Assembly (NCBI GenBank): GCA_030146505.1
Contig: JASLCO010000012.1
Span: forward strand, 1 to 8,724
Direction: 5' to 3'
Length of the DNA stretch: 8,724 bases
Origin: Moraxellaceae bacterium
GTDB lineage: Bacteria; Pseudomonadota; Gammaproteobacteria; Pseudomonadales; Moraxellaceae
Positions 1 to 6,409 of this stretch are shown one piece after another. The notes beneath the pieces were generated by a model. It did no database searches and had not been told where the DNA came from. It was given only the letters and a program-made list of their open reading frames with translations. The first letter of the stretch is position 1; the number at the start of each line of letters is the position of its first letter. Made by a program: the position numbers and the translations under genes.

Positions 1-25
1 TGAAAAAGGCACATGCCGAGCCTCC

Positions 26-55
26 GCCTGGTCGCGGTGGCCGGGTCGTTTTTTT
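26..55 (+). terminator. Probable Rho-independent terminator of an upstream gene
   Basis: Bases 27-33 (CCTGGTC) pair with 39-45 (GGCCGGG) in a 7-bp stem with two G-T wobbles and a 5-base loop. A further wobble pair (26 with 46) is possible. Seven T residues follow at 49-55, and an A run at 3-7 could extend the structure. It would end a transcript arriving from outside the window and insulate the oxidase genes. The wobbles make it only moderately convincing. Confidence 0.45.
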
Positions 56-166
56 CATGTGTTCCGGATTTAACGGGTACGACTTGGCATGCCTGCATGT
101 CAGGTTCAAAAATAAGGCGGGGGTGAACTCAGGCGTCCCCGCCGCGCAAAAAACGGGAGTAGACGC
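56..166 (+). promoter_or_regulatory. Leader and likely promoter region of coxB
   Basis: This noncoding stretch between the upstream terminator and coxB should hold the promoter of the structural unit. The best -35-like hexamer is TTGGCA at 84-89, but the hexamer 17 bases further on (CAAAAA, 107-112) is a poor -10, so no promoter is assigned. Short inverted repeats are visible: GGCATGCC (86-93), CCTG/CAGG with a 5-base gap (92-104), and GTTCA/TGAAC with a 15-base gap (104-128). Any of these could be an operator, but none matches a regulator site I recognise. The coxB ribosome binding site GGGAG is at 155-159, seven bases before the ATG. Confidence 0.4.
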
Positions 167-1363
167 ATGCGGTCATCTCTTATCTTCCGTGCCGGCGTGG
201 CGTTTGCCATGCTGATGCTGGCCTCCACGGCCATGGCCATCCAGCTCGACATGACGCCGGGTGTCACGGAGATCAGTCATCAGGTTTTCAAGCTTCACCG
301 CTTCATGCTGTACATATGCATTGCCATCGGCATTGGTGTGTTCGGCGTGATGTTCTACTCCATCTTCCATCACCGTAAATCCCGCGGCGCCAAGGCCGCC
401 GATTTCCATGAAAGCACGCTGGTGGAAATCATCTGGACGGTCATTCCCTTCGTCATCCTCATCGTCATGGCCGTGCCCGCCACGCGTGTGCTGATTGCCA
501 TGAGCGATACCGGCGATGCCGAGCTCACCATCCGCGTGACCGGCTCGCAGTGGAAATGGCATTACGAATACCTGTCCTATGACAAGGAAAAGGACGTAGG
601 TCTTGCCTATTACTCCGTGCTGTCCACACCGCGCGAGCAGTATGAGCACCAGGGCAAGGGCCTGTTCAACATGAGCCAGAACCAGCCCGATTTCGAGAAG
701 AGCCCGCATTACCTGCTGGAAGTGGACAAGCCCCTGGTCATTCCCACCGGCAAGAAGGTGCGTTTCCTCGTCACCTCCGATGATGTCATCCATGCCTGGT
801 GGGTGCCGGATTTCGCGCTCAAGCGCGACGCCATTCCCGGCTTCATCAATGAAATCTGGACCGATGTGCCTGCCGGCAAGGAAGGTGTGTACCGCGGTCG
901 TTGCGCCGAGCTTTGCGGCAAGGACCACGCCTTCATGCCCATCGTGGTGGAAGCCAAGTCCGCTGCCGATTTCGAGGCATGGCTGAAGGATGCCAAGGTC
1001 AAGGCCGAAGAAGAAGCCAAGGCTGCTGCCAATTCTGCCGACTACAAGTTTGCCGATGTGGCCGAAGCCAGCAAGCTGGGTGAAGAGGTCTACAACAGCC
1101 ACTGCGCCGCCTGCCACCAGGTTGGTGGTACCGGCCTGCCCCCGATGTTCCCGGCCCTCAAGGGCTCCAAGATTGCAACCGACAAGGCCCATGTGGATAC
1201 CCACATCAGCCTTGTCGTGCATGGCAAGAATGCCATGCCGGCCTGGAAGGGCATCCTGACTCCCAAGGAGCTGGCTGCCGTCATCACCTACGAACGCAAC
1301 GCATGGGGCAACAACACGGGTGATCTCGTGCAGCCTTCCGACGTTGCCGCCGCTTCCAAGTAA
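167..1363 (+). CDS. coxB: Cytochrome c oxidase subunit II with C-terminal cytochrome c domain
   Basis: Subunit II accepts electrons and passes them to the catalytic subunit through a binuclear CuA centre on the periplasmic side. Residues 1-24 form a signal peptide ending in AMA. Two membrane helices lie at about 47-67 and 87-108. The CuA cupredoxin domain spans about 120-265, with the aromatic stretch QWKWHYEY at 128-135 and copper ligands H209, C246, E248, C250, H254 and M257. A charged Ala/Glu/Lys linker (about 274-292) joins a class I cytochrome c domain with C313-x-x-C316-H317 for covalent heme and M357 as probable axial ligand. This fusion is well known in caa3-type enzymes and removes the need for a separate electron-delivering cytochrome. 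The start has GGGAG seven bases upstream. coxA follows after 18 bases, so the two are almost certainly cotranscribed. Confidence 0.97.
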   Translation: MRSSLIFRAGVAFAMLMLASTAMAIQLDMTPGVTEISHQVFKLHRFMLYICIAIGIGVFGVMFYSIFHHRKSRGAKAADFHESTLVEIIWTVIPFVILIVMAVPATRVLIAMSDTGDAELTIRVTGSQWKWHYEYLSYDKEKDVGLAYYSVLSTPREQYEHQGKGLFNMSQNQPDFEKSPHYLLEVDKPLVIPTGKKVRFLVTSDDVIHAWWVPDFALKRDAIPGFINEIWTDVPAGKEGVYRGRCAELCGKDHAFMPIVVEAKSAADFEAWLKDAKVKAEEEAKAAANSADYKFADVAEASKLGEEVYNSHCAACHQVGGTGLPPMFPALKGSKIATDKAHVDTHISLVVHGKNAMPAWKGILTPKELAAVITYERNAWGNNTGDLVQPSDVAAASK

Positions 1364-1381
1364 TCAGGGGAGAGAATAGAA

Positions 1382-2977
1382 ATGGGTCACGCTGCTTCCC
1401 ACGATCATCACGACGATCACCACCACGAACTGGCGCCGTTCTGGAAGCGCATGTTCACTACCTCAAACCACAAAGACATTGGTTCGATGTACCTGATCTT
1501 CGCTTTCATCATGCTGCTCTGCGGCGGCTCTGCCGCCATGGTCATACGTGCCGAGCTCATGTATCCCGGCCTGCAGCTGGTGCAGCCGGATTTCTTTAAC
1601 CAGATGACGACCGTGCACGGCCTCATCATGGTCTTCGGCGCCATCATGCCGGCCTTCACGGGCTTTGCTAACTGGATGGTGCCCATGATGATAGGCGCGC
1701 CCGACATGGCGCTGCCGCGTCTCAACCTGTTCAGCTTCTGGCTGCTGCCCTTTGCGTTCAGCATCCTGATTTTCTCCGTCATCATGTCCATCCTCGGCCA
1801 TGGTGCGGCACCGAATTTCGGCTGGACCTTCTACGCGCCGCTGTCGACCAAGTTTGCTCCGGCCAGCACCGACTTCTTCATCTTCTCCGTGCACCTGATG
1901 GGTATTTCTTCCATTCTCGGCGCCATCAACGTGGTCGTGACGATTTTCAACCTGCGCGCCCCCGGCATGACCTTCATGAAGATGCCGCTGTTCGTGTGGA
2001 CCTGGCTCATCACCGCCTTCCTGCTGATTGCCGTGATGCCGGTTCTGGCCGGTGCCGTGACCATGATGCTGACCGACCGTCATTTCGGCACCAGTTTCTT
2101 CGATGCCGCCGGTGGTGGTGATCCCGTGATGTTCCAGCATGTGTTCTGGTTCTTCGGGCATCCCGAGGTCTACATCATGATCCTGCCGTCCTTCGGTATC
2201 GTCTCGGCCGTGATTCCGACCTTTGCCCGCAAGCCGCTGTTTGGTTATGCCTCCATGGTGTACGCCACGGCTTCGATTGCATTGCTGTCCTTCGTGGTGT
2301 GGGCGCATCACATGTTCACCACGGGTCTGCCTCTCGCCGGCGCCCTCTTCTACATGTACATGACCATGCTCATCTCCGTGCCTACCGGTGTGAAGGTGTT
2401 CAACTGGGTTGCCACCATGTGGAAGGGCTCGATGACGTTCGAAGCGCCCATGCTCTTCGCCATCGCTTTCGTGATCCTCTTTTCCATCGGCGGTTTCTCC
2501 GGCCTGATGCTGGCCATCACGCCAGCTGACCAGCAGTACCAGGATGCCTATTTCGTGGTGGCGCATTTCCATTACGTGCTGGTGTCCGGTGCCCTGTTCT
2601 CCATGTTTGCCGGCGCCTACTACTGGCTGCCGAAGTGGACCGGTCACATGTACAACACCACGCTGGCCAAACTGCATTTCTGGAATTCGCTGCTGTCGGT
2701 GAACCTGCTGTTCTTCCCCATGCACTTCGTGGGCCTGGCCGGCATGCCGCGTCGTTATGCCGACTATCCGCAGCAGTTTGCCGATCTCAATTTCTGGATT
2801 TCCATTGGCGGTTTCTGGTTTGGTGCCAGCCAACTGCTTTTCCTGGCCGTGCTGCTCACCGCCAAGAAGGGACCGAAGGCCGAAGCCAAGCCCTGGGATG
2901 GTGCCGAAGGCCTGGAGTGGACCGTGCCCAGCCCGGCTCCTTACCACACCTTTGAAGATCCTCCTGTCGTCAAGTAA
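1382..2977 (+). CDS. ctaD: Cytochrome c oxidase subunit I (aa3 type, family A1)
   Basis: This is the catalytic, proton-pumping subunit with about twelve membrane helices, and at 531 residues it is normal length. Heme a ligands are H79 and H397, and the heme a3 ligand is H395. CuB is held by H260, H309 and H310, with Y264 placed for the His-Tyr cross-link. D-channel residues are visible (D108 in GAPDMALPR, N97), as is E262 in the GHPEVY motif that marks subfamily A1. The K-channel lysine is K338 in PTGVKVF. No catalytic residue appears to be missing. The cytoplasmic N terminus is unusually histidine rich, with seven His in the first 15 residues. The ribosome binding site GGGGAGA (1367-1373) lies eight bases before the ATG. 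The gene sits between coxB and the CuB-insertion factor ctaG, consistent with joint expression. coxA is a synonym. Confidence 0.98.
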   Translation: MGHAASHDHHDDHHHELAPFWKRMFTTSNHKDIGSMYLIFAFIMLLCGGSAAMVIRAELMYPGLQLVQPDFFNQMTTVHGLIMVFGAIMPAFTGFANWMVPMMIGAPDMALPRLNLFSFWLLPFAFSILIFSVIMSILGHGAAPNFGWTFYAPLSTKFAPASTDFFIFSVHLMGISSILGAINVVVTIFNLRAPGMTFMKMPLFVWTWLITAFLLIAVMPVLAGAVTMMLTDRHFGTSFFDAAGGGDPVMFQHVFWFFGHPEVYIMILPSFGIVSAVIPTFARKPLFGYASMVYATASIALLSFVVWAHHMFTTGLPLAGALFYMYMTMLISVPTGVKVFNWVATMWKGSMTFEAPMLFAIAFVILFSIGGFSGLMLAITPADQQYQDAYFVVAHFHYVLVSGALFSMFAGAYYWLPKWTGHMYNTTLAKLHFWNSLLSVNLLFFPMHFVGLAGMPRRYADYPQQFADLNFWISIGGFWFGASQLLFLAVLLTAKKGPKAEAKPWDGAEGLEWTVPSPAPYHTFEDPPVVK

Positions 2978-2987
2978 GCAGGATCTG

Positions 2988-3032
2988 ATGGCAATACGGG
3001 CAAGGATGCCTGTCACTCCCGAGATGCTGTGA
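2988..3032 (+). other. 14-codon mini-ORF between ctaD and ctaG (possible coupling leader)
   Basis: An ATG at 2988, preceded by AGGA at 2980-2983, opens a frame of 14 codons (MAIRARMPVTPEML) that stops at 3030-3032, four bases before the ctaG start. It has no membrane segment, so it is not the small membrane assembly protein found between these genes in some betaproteobacteria. ctaG itself lacks a clear ribosome binding site, so translating this frame could bring ribosomes to the ctaG start. Chance is an equally fair explanation. Confidence 0.25.
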
Positions 3033-3036
3033 CGGT

Positions 3037-3591
3037 ATGACAGAAGAAGCGGAAAAGCGTGAACCCACCGTTGCCGAGAAGAACCGGCGCCTGCTGGTCC
3101 GTCTCGGCCTGGTCGTGGTGGGAATGTTCATCTTTGCCGTCTTCGTCATGCCGCCGATTTACGATGTCTTTTGCGAGATCACCGGTCTCAATGGCAAAAG
3201 CTCGAACCAGGCAGCATCCGCGGCAGTGCGCGAAGATGATTCGCGGACAGTGAACGTGGAGTTTCTGGTGGACACGGATGAGGCTTTGCCCTGGGAGTTC
3301 CGCAAGGGCCAGCCTGCTGTCCGGGTCCATCCGGGGGAAATCACGAAAACGATGTTTTACGTGAAGAACCTGGATGGCAAGGCGGTGACGGGGAGGGCGG
3401 TCCCTTCCATTTCACCGAATGATGCCGCCCGGTATTTCAAGAAGACGGAATGCTTCTGTTTCCGGGAGCAGCGCCTGGATGGCGGTGAAGAAAAGGAAAT
3501 GCCCATGGTCTTCTACATAGACCCGGCGCTTCCGCCCCACATCACCACCATCACGCTCTCCTACAAGTTTTACAACATGAACAAACCCTGA
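3037..3591 (+). CDS. ctaG: Cytochrome c oxidase assembly protein CtaG/Cox11 (CuB copper insertion)
   Basis: CtaG delivers Cu(I) to the CuB site of subunit I. The 184-residue protein has a short charged cytoplasmic N terminus, one membrane helix at about 19-41, and a periplasmic immunoglobulin-like domain. The copper-binding motif is C139-F-C141-F in ECFCF, followed by the family signature EMPMVFYIDPALP (154-166). The third conserved cysteine is C46, just after the helix in YDVFCEITGLNGK. The length and all three cysteines match functional Cox11. The gap to ctaD is 59 bases and holds a 14-codon mini-ORF. No good ribosome binding site precedes the ATG at 3037, which suggests translational coupling or a weak start. 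The C terminus is short and basic. coxC follows after 18 bases with a strong AAGGGAG. This is not the unrelated Bacillus-type CtaG. Confidence 0.95.
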   Translation: MTEEAEKREPTVAEKNRRLLVRLGLVVVGMFIFAVFVMPPIYDVFCEITGLNGKSSNQAASAAVREDDSRTVNVEFLVDTDEALPWEFRKGQPAVRVHPGEITKTMFYVKNLDGKAVTGRAVPSISPNDAARYFKKTECFCFREQRLDGGEEKEMPMVFYIDPALPPHITTITLSYKFYNMNKP

Positions 3592-3609
3592 ACGCAAGGG
3601 AGACAAACG

Positions 3610-4548
3610 ATGTCCGAGCACCACAGCCCCGCTGCCGCGACAGGCGAGAAGCCGACCCGTTACTATGTGCCGGCCTCCAGCCCCTGGCCCATGCTGGGCT
3701 CTTTCATTCTTTTCATCCTGGTCATCGGTGCGGGCAACCTGATCCAGGGCCACGGCGTGACCGACCTCAGCCATGGTCTGCAGGCCAACGGTGCCGGTTC
3801 CTTCTGGTGGCTTTTCCCCATCGGTCTTTTCGGTGTCTTCTTCCTGATGTGGAACTGGTTCGGCGACACCATCCGCGAGAGCCTGGGCAACAAGAACTCC
3901 GTACAGATGGACCGCTCCTACCGTCAGGGCATGACCTGGTTCATCTTCTCCGAAGTGATGTTCTTCGGCGCCTTCTTTGGCGCCCTGTTCTATGCCCGTT
4001 GGCTGGTTGTGCCCTGGCTGGGTGGTGATGGTGCCCGCGGCATGATGACGCATGAACTGCTGTGGCCGGATTTCCAGGCCATGTGGCCGCTGGTGAAGAC
4101 GCCGGGTGGCGTGCACACCGAGGCCATGAATCCCTGGGGCCTGCCCTTCATCAATACGCTGCTGCTGCTCACCTCCTCGGTGACGCTGACGATCTCGCAT
4201 CATGCCCTGCTGGCCGGTGACCGCGCCAAGCAGCGCAATTTCCTCGCCGCCACTTTCATTCTGGGCCTCATCTTCCTGGGCTTGCAGGCCGAGGAATACA
4301 TCCATGCCTACACGCATATGGGCCTCACGCTGAAGTCCGGCATCTACGGTTCCACCTTCTTCATGCTGACCGGTTTCCATGGCCTGCATGTGACCATCGG
4401 CACCATCATGCTCATCGTGATGTTCCTCCGCACGCTGAAGGGCCACCTGACACCGGACAACCACTTTGCCTTCGAGGCGGCTGCCTGGTACTGGCACTTC
4501 GTGGACGTGGTGTGGCTGTTCCTCTTCGTGGCGGTCTACTGGTTCTGA
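3610..4548 (+). CDS. ctaE: Cytochrome c oxidase subunit III
   Basis: Subunit III is an integral membrane protein that stabilises the oxidase and supports proton uptake into the D channel. It has no metal. The 312-residue product shows the seven-helix pattern of the family. Recognisable signatures are FIFSEVMFFGAFF (111-123) with the conserved membrane glutamate E115, the GFHGLHVTIG stretch (255-264), and the C-terminal block HFAFEAAAWYWHFVDVVW (285-302). The loop between about 133 and 175 is longer than in minimal homologues, as is common in proteobacteria. AAGGGAG at 3596-3602, seven bases before the ATG, is a strong ribosome binding site. It is the last gene of the structural unit, with a strong terminator 72 bases beyond its stop. 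coxC is a synonym. Confidence 0.97.
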   Translation: MSEHHSPAAATGEKPTRYYVPASSPWPMLGSFILFILVIGAGNLIQGHGVTDLSHGLQANGAGSFWWLFPIGLFGVFFLMWNWFGDTIRESLGNKNSVQMDRSYRQGMTWFIFSEVMFFGAFFGALFYARWLVVPWLGGDGARGMMTHELLWPDFQAMWPLVKTPGGVHTEAMNPWGLPFINTLLLLTSSVTLTISHHALLAGDRAKQRNFLAATFILGLIFLGLQAEEYIHAYTHMGLTLKSGIYGSTFFMLTGFHGLHVTIGTIMLIVMFLRTLKGHLTPDNHFAFEAAAWYWHFVDVVWLFLFVAVYWF

Positions 4549-4701
4549 TTCTCCTGTTTTCCTTGCCGGCCGGCCTCTGGCTCGCAAGACCTTGAACAGA
4601 ACTGCTTACGCAGCACGCACAAAAAAGCCCGGATTTTCCGGGCTTTTTTGCATTCCAATGCAGCGCGTGGCGGGGCCAGTCCGGAGACGTGTTGGTGGTC
4701 C
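4549..4701. other. Convergent intergenic region with terminator
   Basis: This gap lies between the stop of coxC (+) and the stop of the small membrane-protein gene (-). Apart from the symmetrical terminator at 4621-4649 I see no gene or other structure here, only a short GCATT/AATGC inverted repeat just after it. Confidence 0.6.
4621..4649. terminator. Bidirectional Rho-independent terminator
   Basis: Six A residues, the arm GCCCGGA (4627-4633), a loop of three T, the arm TCCGGGC (4637-4643) and six T residues form a nearly perfect palindrome. On either strand this gives a GC-rich 7-bp stem followed by a U tract. It therefore suits the two convergent genes, ending coxC from the left and the small membrane-protein gene from the right. 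It also implies that the SURF1-ctaB unit needs its own promoter. Confidence 0.92.
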
Positions 4702-4947
4702 TTACTTCGGCGCGGTTTCCGCGGCAGGTGGCTGTATCGTGGGCATGCCGTGGGGCGCGATGAGGCCGAAAACGGAGGCAAGATAGAGGCCGAGGAAAAT
4801 GGCGATGGAAATTCCCAGCCGCCAGATGAGGAATTTCAGTGTTTTCTGTGATTCGCCGGGACCACCCTTCATCAGGTGGTAAAGCGCGGTAAAGAGGCTG
4901 AAGAGTACCGCCAGCATGGCCAGAAGCACGATGATCTTGATCCACAT
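4702..4947 (-). CDS. Twin-transmembrane small protein, DUF2909-like
   Basis: This 81-residue protein is read opposite to all other genes here. It has two membrane helices at about 3-25 and 40-63, joined by a short basic loop (HLMKGGPGESQKTLKF). This matches my recollection of the DUF2909 family, small proteins usually found beside coxC and SURF1 in proteobacterial oxidase clusters. Its role is unknown, and assembly or a minor subunit is an inference from position. The start at 4947 has AAAAAGG (4962-4956) eight bases upstream on its strand, and the predicted membrane protein begins exactly there. Longer readings of this frame run antisense into SURF1 and are not credible. The proline/alanine-rich tail (APHGMPTIQPPAAETAPK, 64-81) makes it somewhat longer than the helices require. 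It converges on coxC and diverges from SURF1. Confidence 0.85.
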   Translation of the reverse strand: MWIKIIVLLAMLAVLFSLFTALYHLMKGGPGESQKTLKFLIWRLGISIAIFLGLYLASVFGLIAPHGMPTIQPPAAETAPK

Positions 4948-5007
4948 GATGACTACCTTTTTCCGGAGCATGGCCGCGCCGTGGCGGGCTGGCGGGGAGT
5001 GTATTTG
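4948..5007. promoter_or_regulatory. 60-bp divergent promoter region
   Basis: Only 60 bases separate the starts of the small membrane-protein gene (-) and SURF1 (+). As a strong terminator closes the upstream unit, promoters for both directions are expected here or inside the neighbouring coding ends. On the - strand TACACT (5003-4998) is a fair -10 for the small gene, without a convincing -35. I see no good + strand promoter. The SURF1 ribosome binding site overlaps that -10, so the two directions may interfere. Confidence 0.35.
4994..4999 (+). promoter_or_regulatory. Ribosome binding site fixing the SURF1 start
   Basis: GGGGAG ends eight bases before the ATG at 5008. The frame is open back to an ATG at 4876, but that would add 44 hydrophilic residues and overlap the opposite-strand membrane-protein gene. 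The site supports the shorter start. Confidence 0.75.
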
Positions 5008-5772
5008 ATGCGCACATGGCTCACCAGGCAATTGCGGGTGCCGCTGGGTTCCAGGGTGTGGCAACCCAGTCTTGGCATGCTGCTGCTCGCGTTGCTGGGC
5101 ATGGCCCTGTTTTGCCGGCTGGGTTTCTGGCAGCTTGGCCGGGCGGTGGAAAAAGAGCAGATGACGGCACGCTACGAGGCACGTCTTCTTGGCGCCCGGC
5201 TGGGCCTGCCGGAACTGCTGGCAAAAGGGGGTGATGTCGAGGATTTCCCGGTGCAGCTGGCCGGTCATTACGACAACAGTCGTCTCGTTTATCTCGACAA
5301 CCAGCCCAATGGCCCGGTGGCCGGTTTCCATGTCTACACGGTTTTTTTCCCCGACGGTGATCGCCAGGGCATCCTGGTCAACCGTGGCTGGATTCCCGTG
5401 GGGGACGATTTCCAGCATCTGCCGCCCATACCTGCGGCGGAAGCCTTGGCTCTGACCGGCACGGTGGCCATGCCCTCGCCGTATTTCACGGTGGGCCAGC
5501 CGGATTATCGGCAACGTCCATTGCGCGTGTCCCGTCTGGAGATGTCGCCGTTATCGGCGGCGCTTGGTGTACAATTGCGCCCCTTTGTAATCCGGCTGGA
5601 TGCAGCCGCGCCCGATGGTTTTCGGCGCGACTGGTCGCCGGCGGCACGCCTTGGCATGCCGCCGGAAAAACACCGGGCCTATGCCTTCCAGTGGTTCAGC
5701 CTGGCCTTCACCGTGCTGGTGGTACTGGTGGCGCTGAACCTGCGCAAGAGCGGTAGTCGAAACGATGAGTGA
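5008..5772 (+). CDS. SURF1-family cytochrome oxidase biogenesis protein
   Basis: SURF1 proteins sit in the cytoplasmic membrane and assist placement of heme A into subunit I. The 254-residue protein has the family topology of two membrane helices, at about 22-40 and 226-245, flanking a periplasmic domain. Signatures seen are LGFWQLGRAVEK (38-49) at the end of helix one, VQLAGHYDN (82-90), the block GILVNRGWIPVG (121-132), and HRAYAFQWFSLAF (222-234) opening helix two. H222 corresponds to the histidine implicated in heme binding in studied homologues. The start at 5008 is chosen over 4876 because of GGGGAG eight bases upstream and because translation then begins just before the first helix. 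The next gene starts inside its last codons with an 8-base overlap, so they are translated together. It is the first gene of the accessory unit. Confidence 0.93.
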   Translation: MRTWLTRQLRVPLGSRVWQPSLGMLLLALLGMALFCRLGFWQLGRAVEKEQMTARYEARLLGARLGLPELLAKGGDVEDFPVQLAGHYDNSRLVYLDNQPNGPVAGFHVYTVFFPDGDRQGILVNRGWIPVGDDFQHLPPIPAAEALALTGTVAMPSPYFTVGQPDYRQRPLRVSRLEMSPLSAALGVQLRPFVIRLDAAAPDGFRRDWSPAARLGMPPEKHRAYAFQWFSLAFTVLVVLVALNLRKSGSRNDE

Positions 5773-6409
5773 ACAGATTCCGGCCGGCAGCCCGAATCCT
5801 GCACAGGTGCGCAAGAACCGCGGCCTGCTGCTGGTTCTCCTGGCCAGCTTTGTCCTTCCTTTTGTCTTGGGCGACCTGGCCTACAAGCACGGCTGGTACC
5901 GCGGTGGCCAGACCAACAAGGGGCAGCTCCTGCAGCCGCCGGTGGCGCTGGCGGATTTGAAAGCCCTTGATGCCGGGCAGCAAACCCTGCCGGCCGACTT
6001 TGCCCAAGAGCACTGGTGGATGGTGTATGTGTTGCCGGCCGACTGCACCGCCGCCTGCCGCAACCGGCTTTTCCAGATGCGCCAGAGCCCGCGGGCACTG
6101 GGGCGTGATGGCGACCGCCTGCGTGCGCTGCTGGTGCTGACGGCGGCACCGTCATCCGACACCGAAGCCTTGCTGCAAAAGGAATTTGCCGGCTTTGTCC
6201 GCGTCCGGGCACAGGCCTCCGACGTGGATGCCGTCCTGGCCGGAGCGACAGTCAGGGCCAGCCAGGCCGGATTGCTCTACCTCATGGATCCCATGGGCTG
6301 GATCATGCTGGCCTATCCGCCGGAAGCGGATGAAAAAACCTCCATCATCAAGGCGGAAGACACGCTTGATGACCTGCGCAAACTCTTGAAGAACTCCCGA
6401 ATTGGCTAA
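5765..6409 (+). CDS. Sco/thioredoxin-like membrane protein with CX3C, probable oxidase assembly
   Basis: This 214-residue protein has one N-terminal membrane helix (about 19-38) and a periplasmic thioredoxin-like domain. It belongs to the poorly characterised proteins commonly found between SURF1 and ctaA in beta- and gammaproteobacterial oxidase clusters. The region WWMVYVLPADCTAACRNRLF (84-103) carries C94-x3-C98 after a beta strand, the same layout as the copper-binding CX3C of Sco proteins. LLYLMDPMGWIMLAY (170-184) resembles the Sco strand before the C-terminal helix. The histidine that completes copper binding in Sco is not seen where expected, before LMDP. Its job may be thiol redox control of CuA cysteines or copper handling, which is inference. 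It overlaps SURF1 by 8 bases and ctaA by 8 bases, a tightly coupled arrangement. Confidence 0.82.
   Translation: MSEQIPAGSPNPAQVRKNRGLLLVLLASFVLPFVLGDLAYKHGWYRGGQTNKGQLLQPPVALADLKALDAGQQTLPADFAQEHWWMVYVLPADCTAACRNRLFQMRQSPRALGRDGDRLRALLVLTAAPSSDTEALLQKEFAGFVRVRAQASDVDAVLAGATVRASQAGLLYLMDPMGWIMLAYPPEADEKTSIIKAEDTLDDLRKLLKNSRIG
6388..6393 (+). promoter_or_regulatory. Ribosome binding site supporting a TTG start for ctaA
   Basis: GAAGAA lies inside the end of the preceding gene, eight bases before the TTG at 6402. The ctaA frame is closed by a stop at 6387-6389, so only TTG 6402 or ATG 6447 are practical starts. The ATG has no purine-rich site at a suitable distance, so the TTG is preferred. 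Confidence 0.55.

Noticed and set aside
83..93. CTTGGCATGCC, also at 5650-5660, with a near copy at 5071-5081 and a partial one near 8461, as a possible repeated motif
   Set aside because: Two copies lie in coding sequence reading Leu-Gly-Met, explained by codon use. There is no regular spacing or conserved context.
84..100. Sigma-54-like promoter (TTGGCATGCCTGCATG) upstream of coxB
   Set aside because: The GG and GC dinucleotides are 7 bases apart, not the required 10, so the -24/-12 geometry fails.
1463..3016. A 517-codon open frame on the - strand across ctaD, and similar long - strand frames at 173-1222, 3412-4587, 6348-7364 and 7259-8473
   Set aside because: They lie antisense to clear oxidase genes in GC-rich DNA, have odd His/Gly/Glu/Gln-rich composition, show no domain I recognise, and start without supporting ribosome binding sites. 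They are shadows of codon bias.
4650..4661. GCATT/AATGC inverted repeat right after the bidirectional terminator
   Set aside because: The two-base loop is too tight for a stable hairpin and the adjacent terminator already explains the region.
4876..5007. A 44-residue N-terminal extension of SURF1 from ATG 4876
   Set aside because: It would overlap the opposite-strand membrane-protein gene, adds hydrophilic residues before the first helix, and lacks the strong ribosome binding site seen before 5008.
4702..5514. A 270-codon - strand reading that includes the small membrane protein
   Set aside because: Everything upstream of 4947 is antisense to SURF1, and the credible protein begins at ATG 4947 with its own ribosome binding site.
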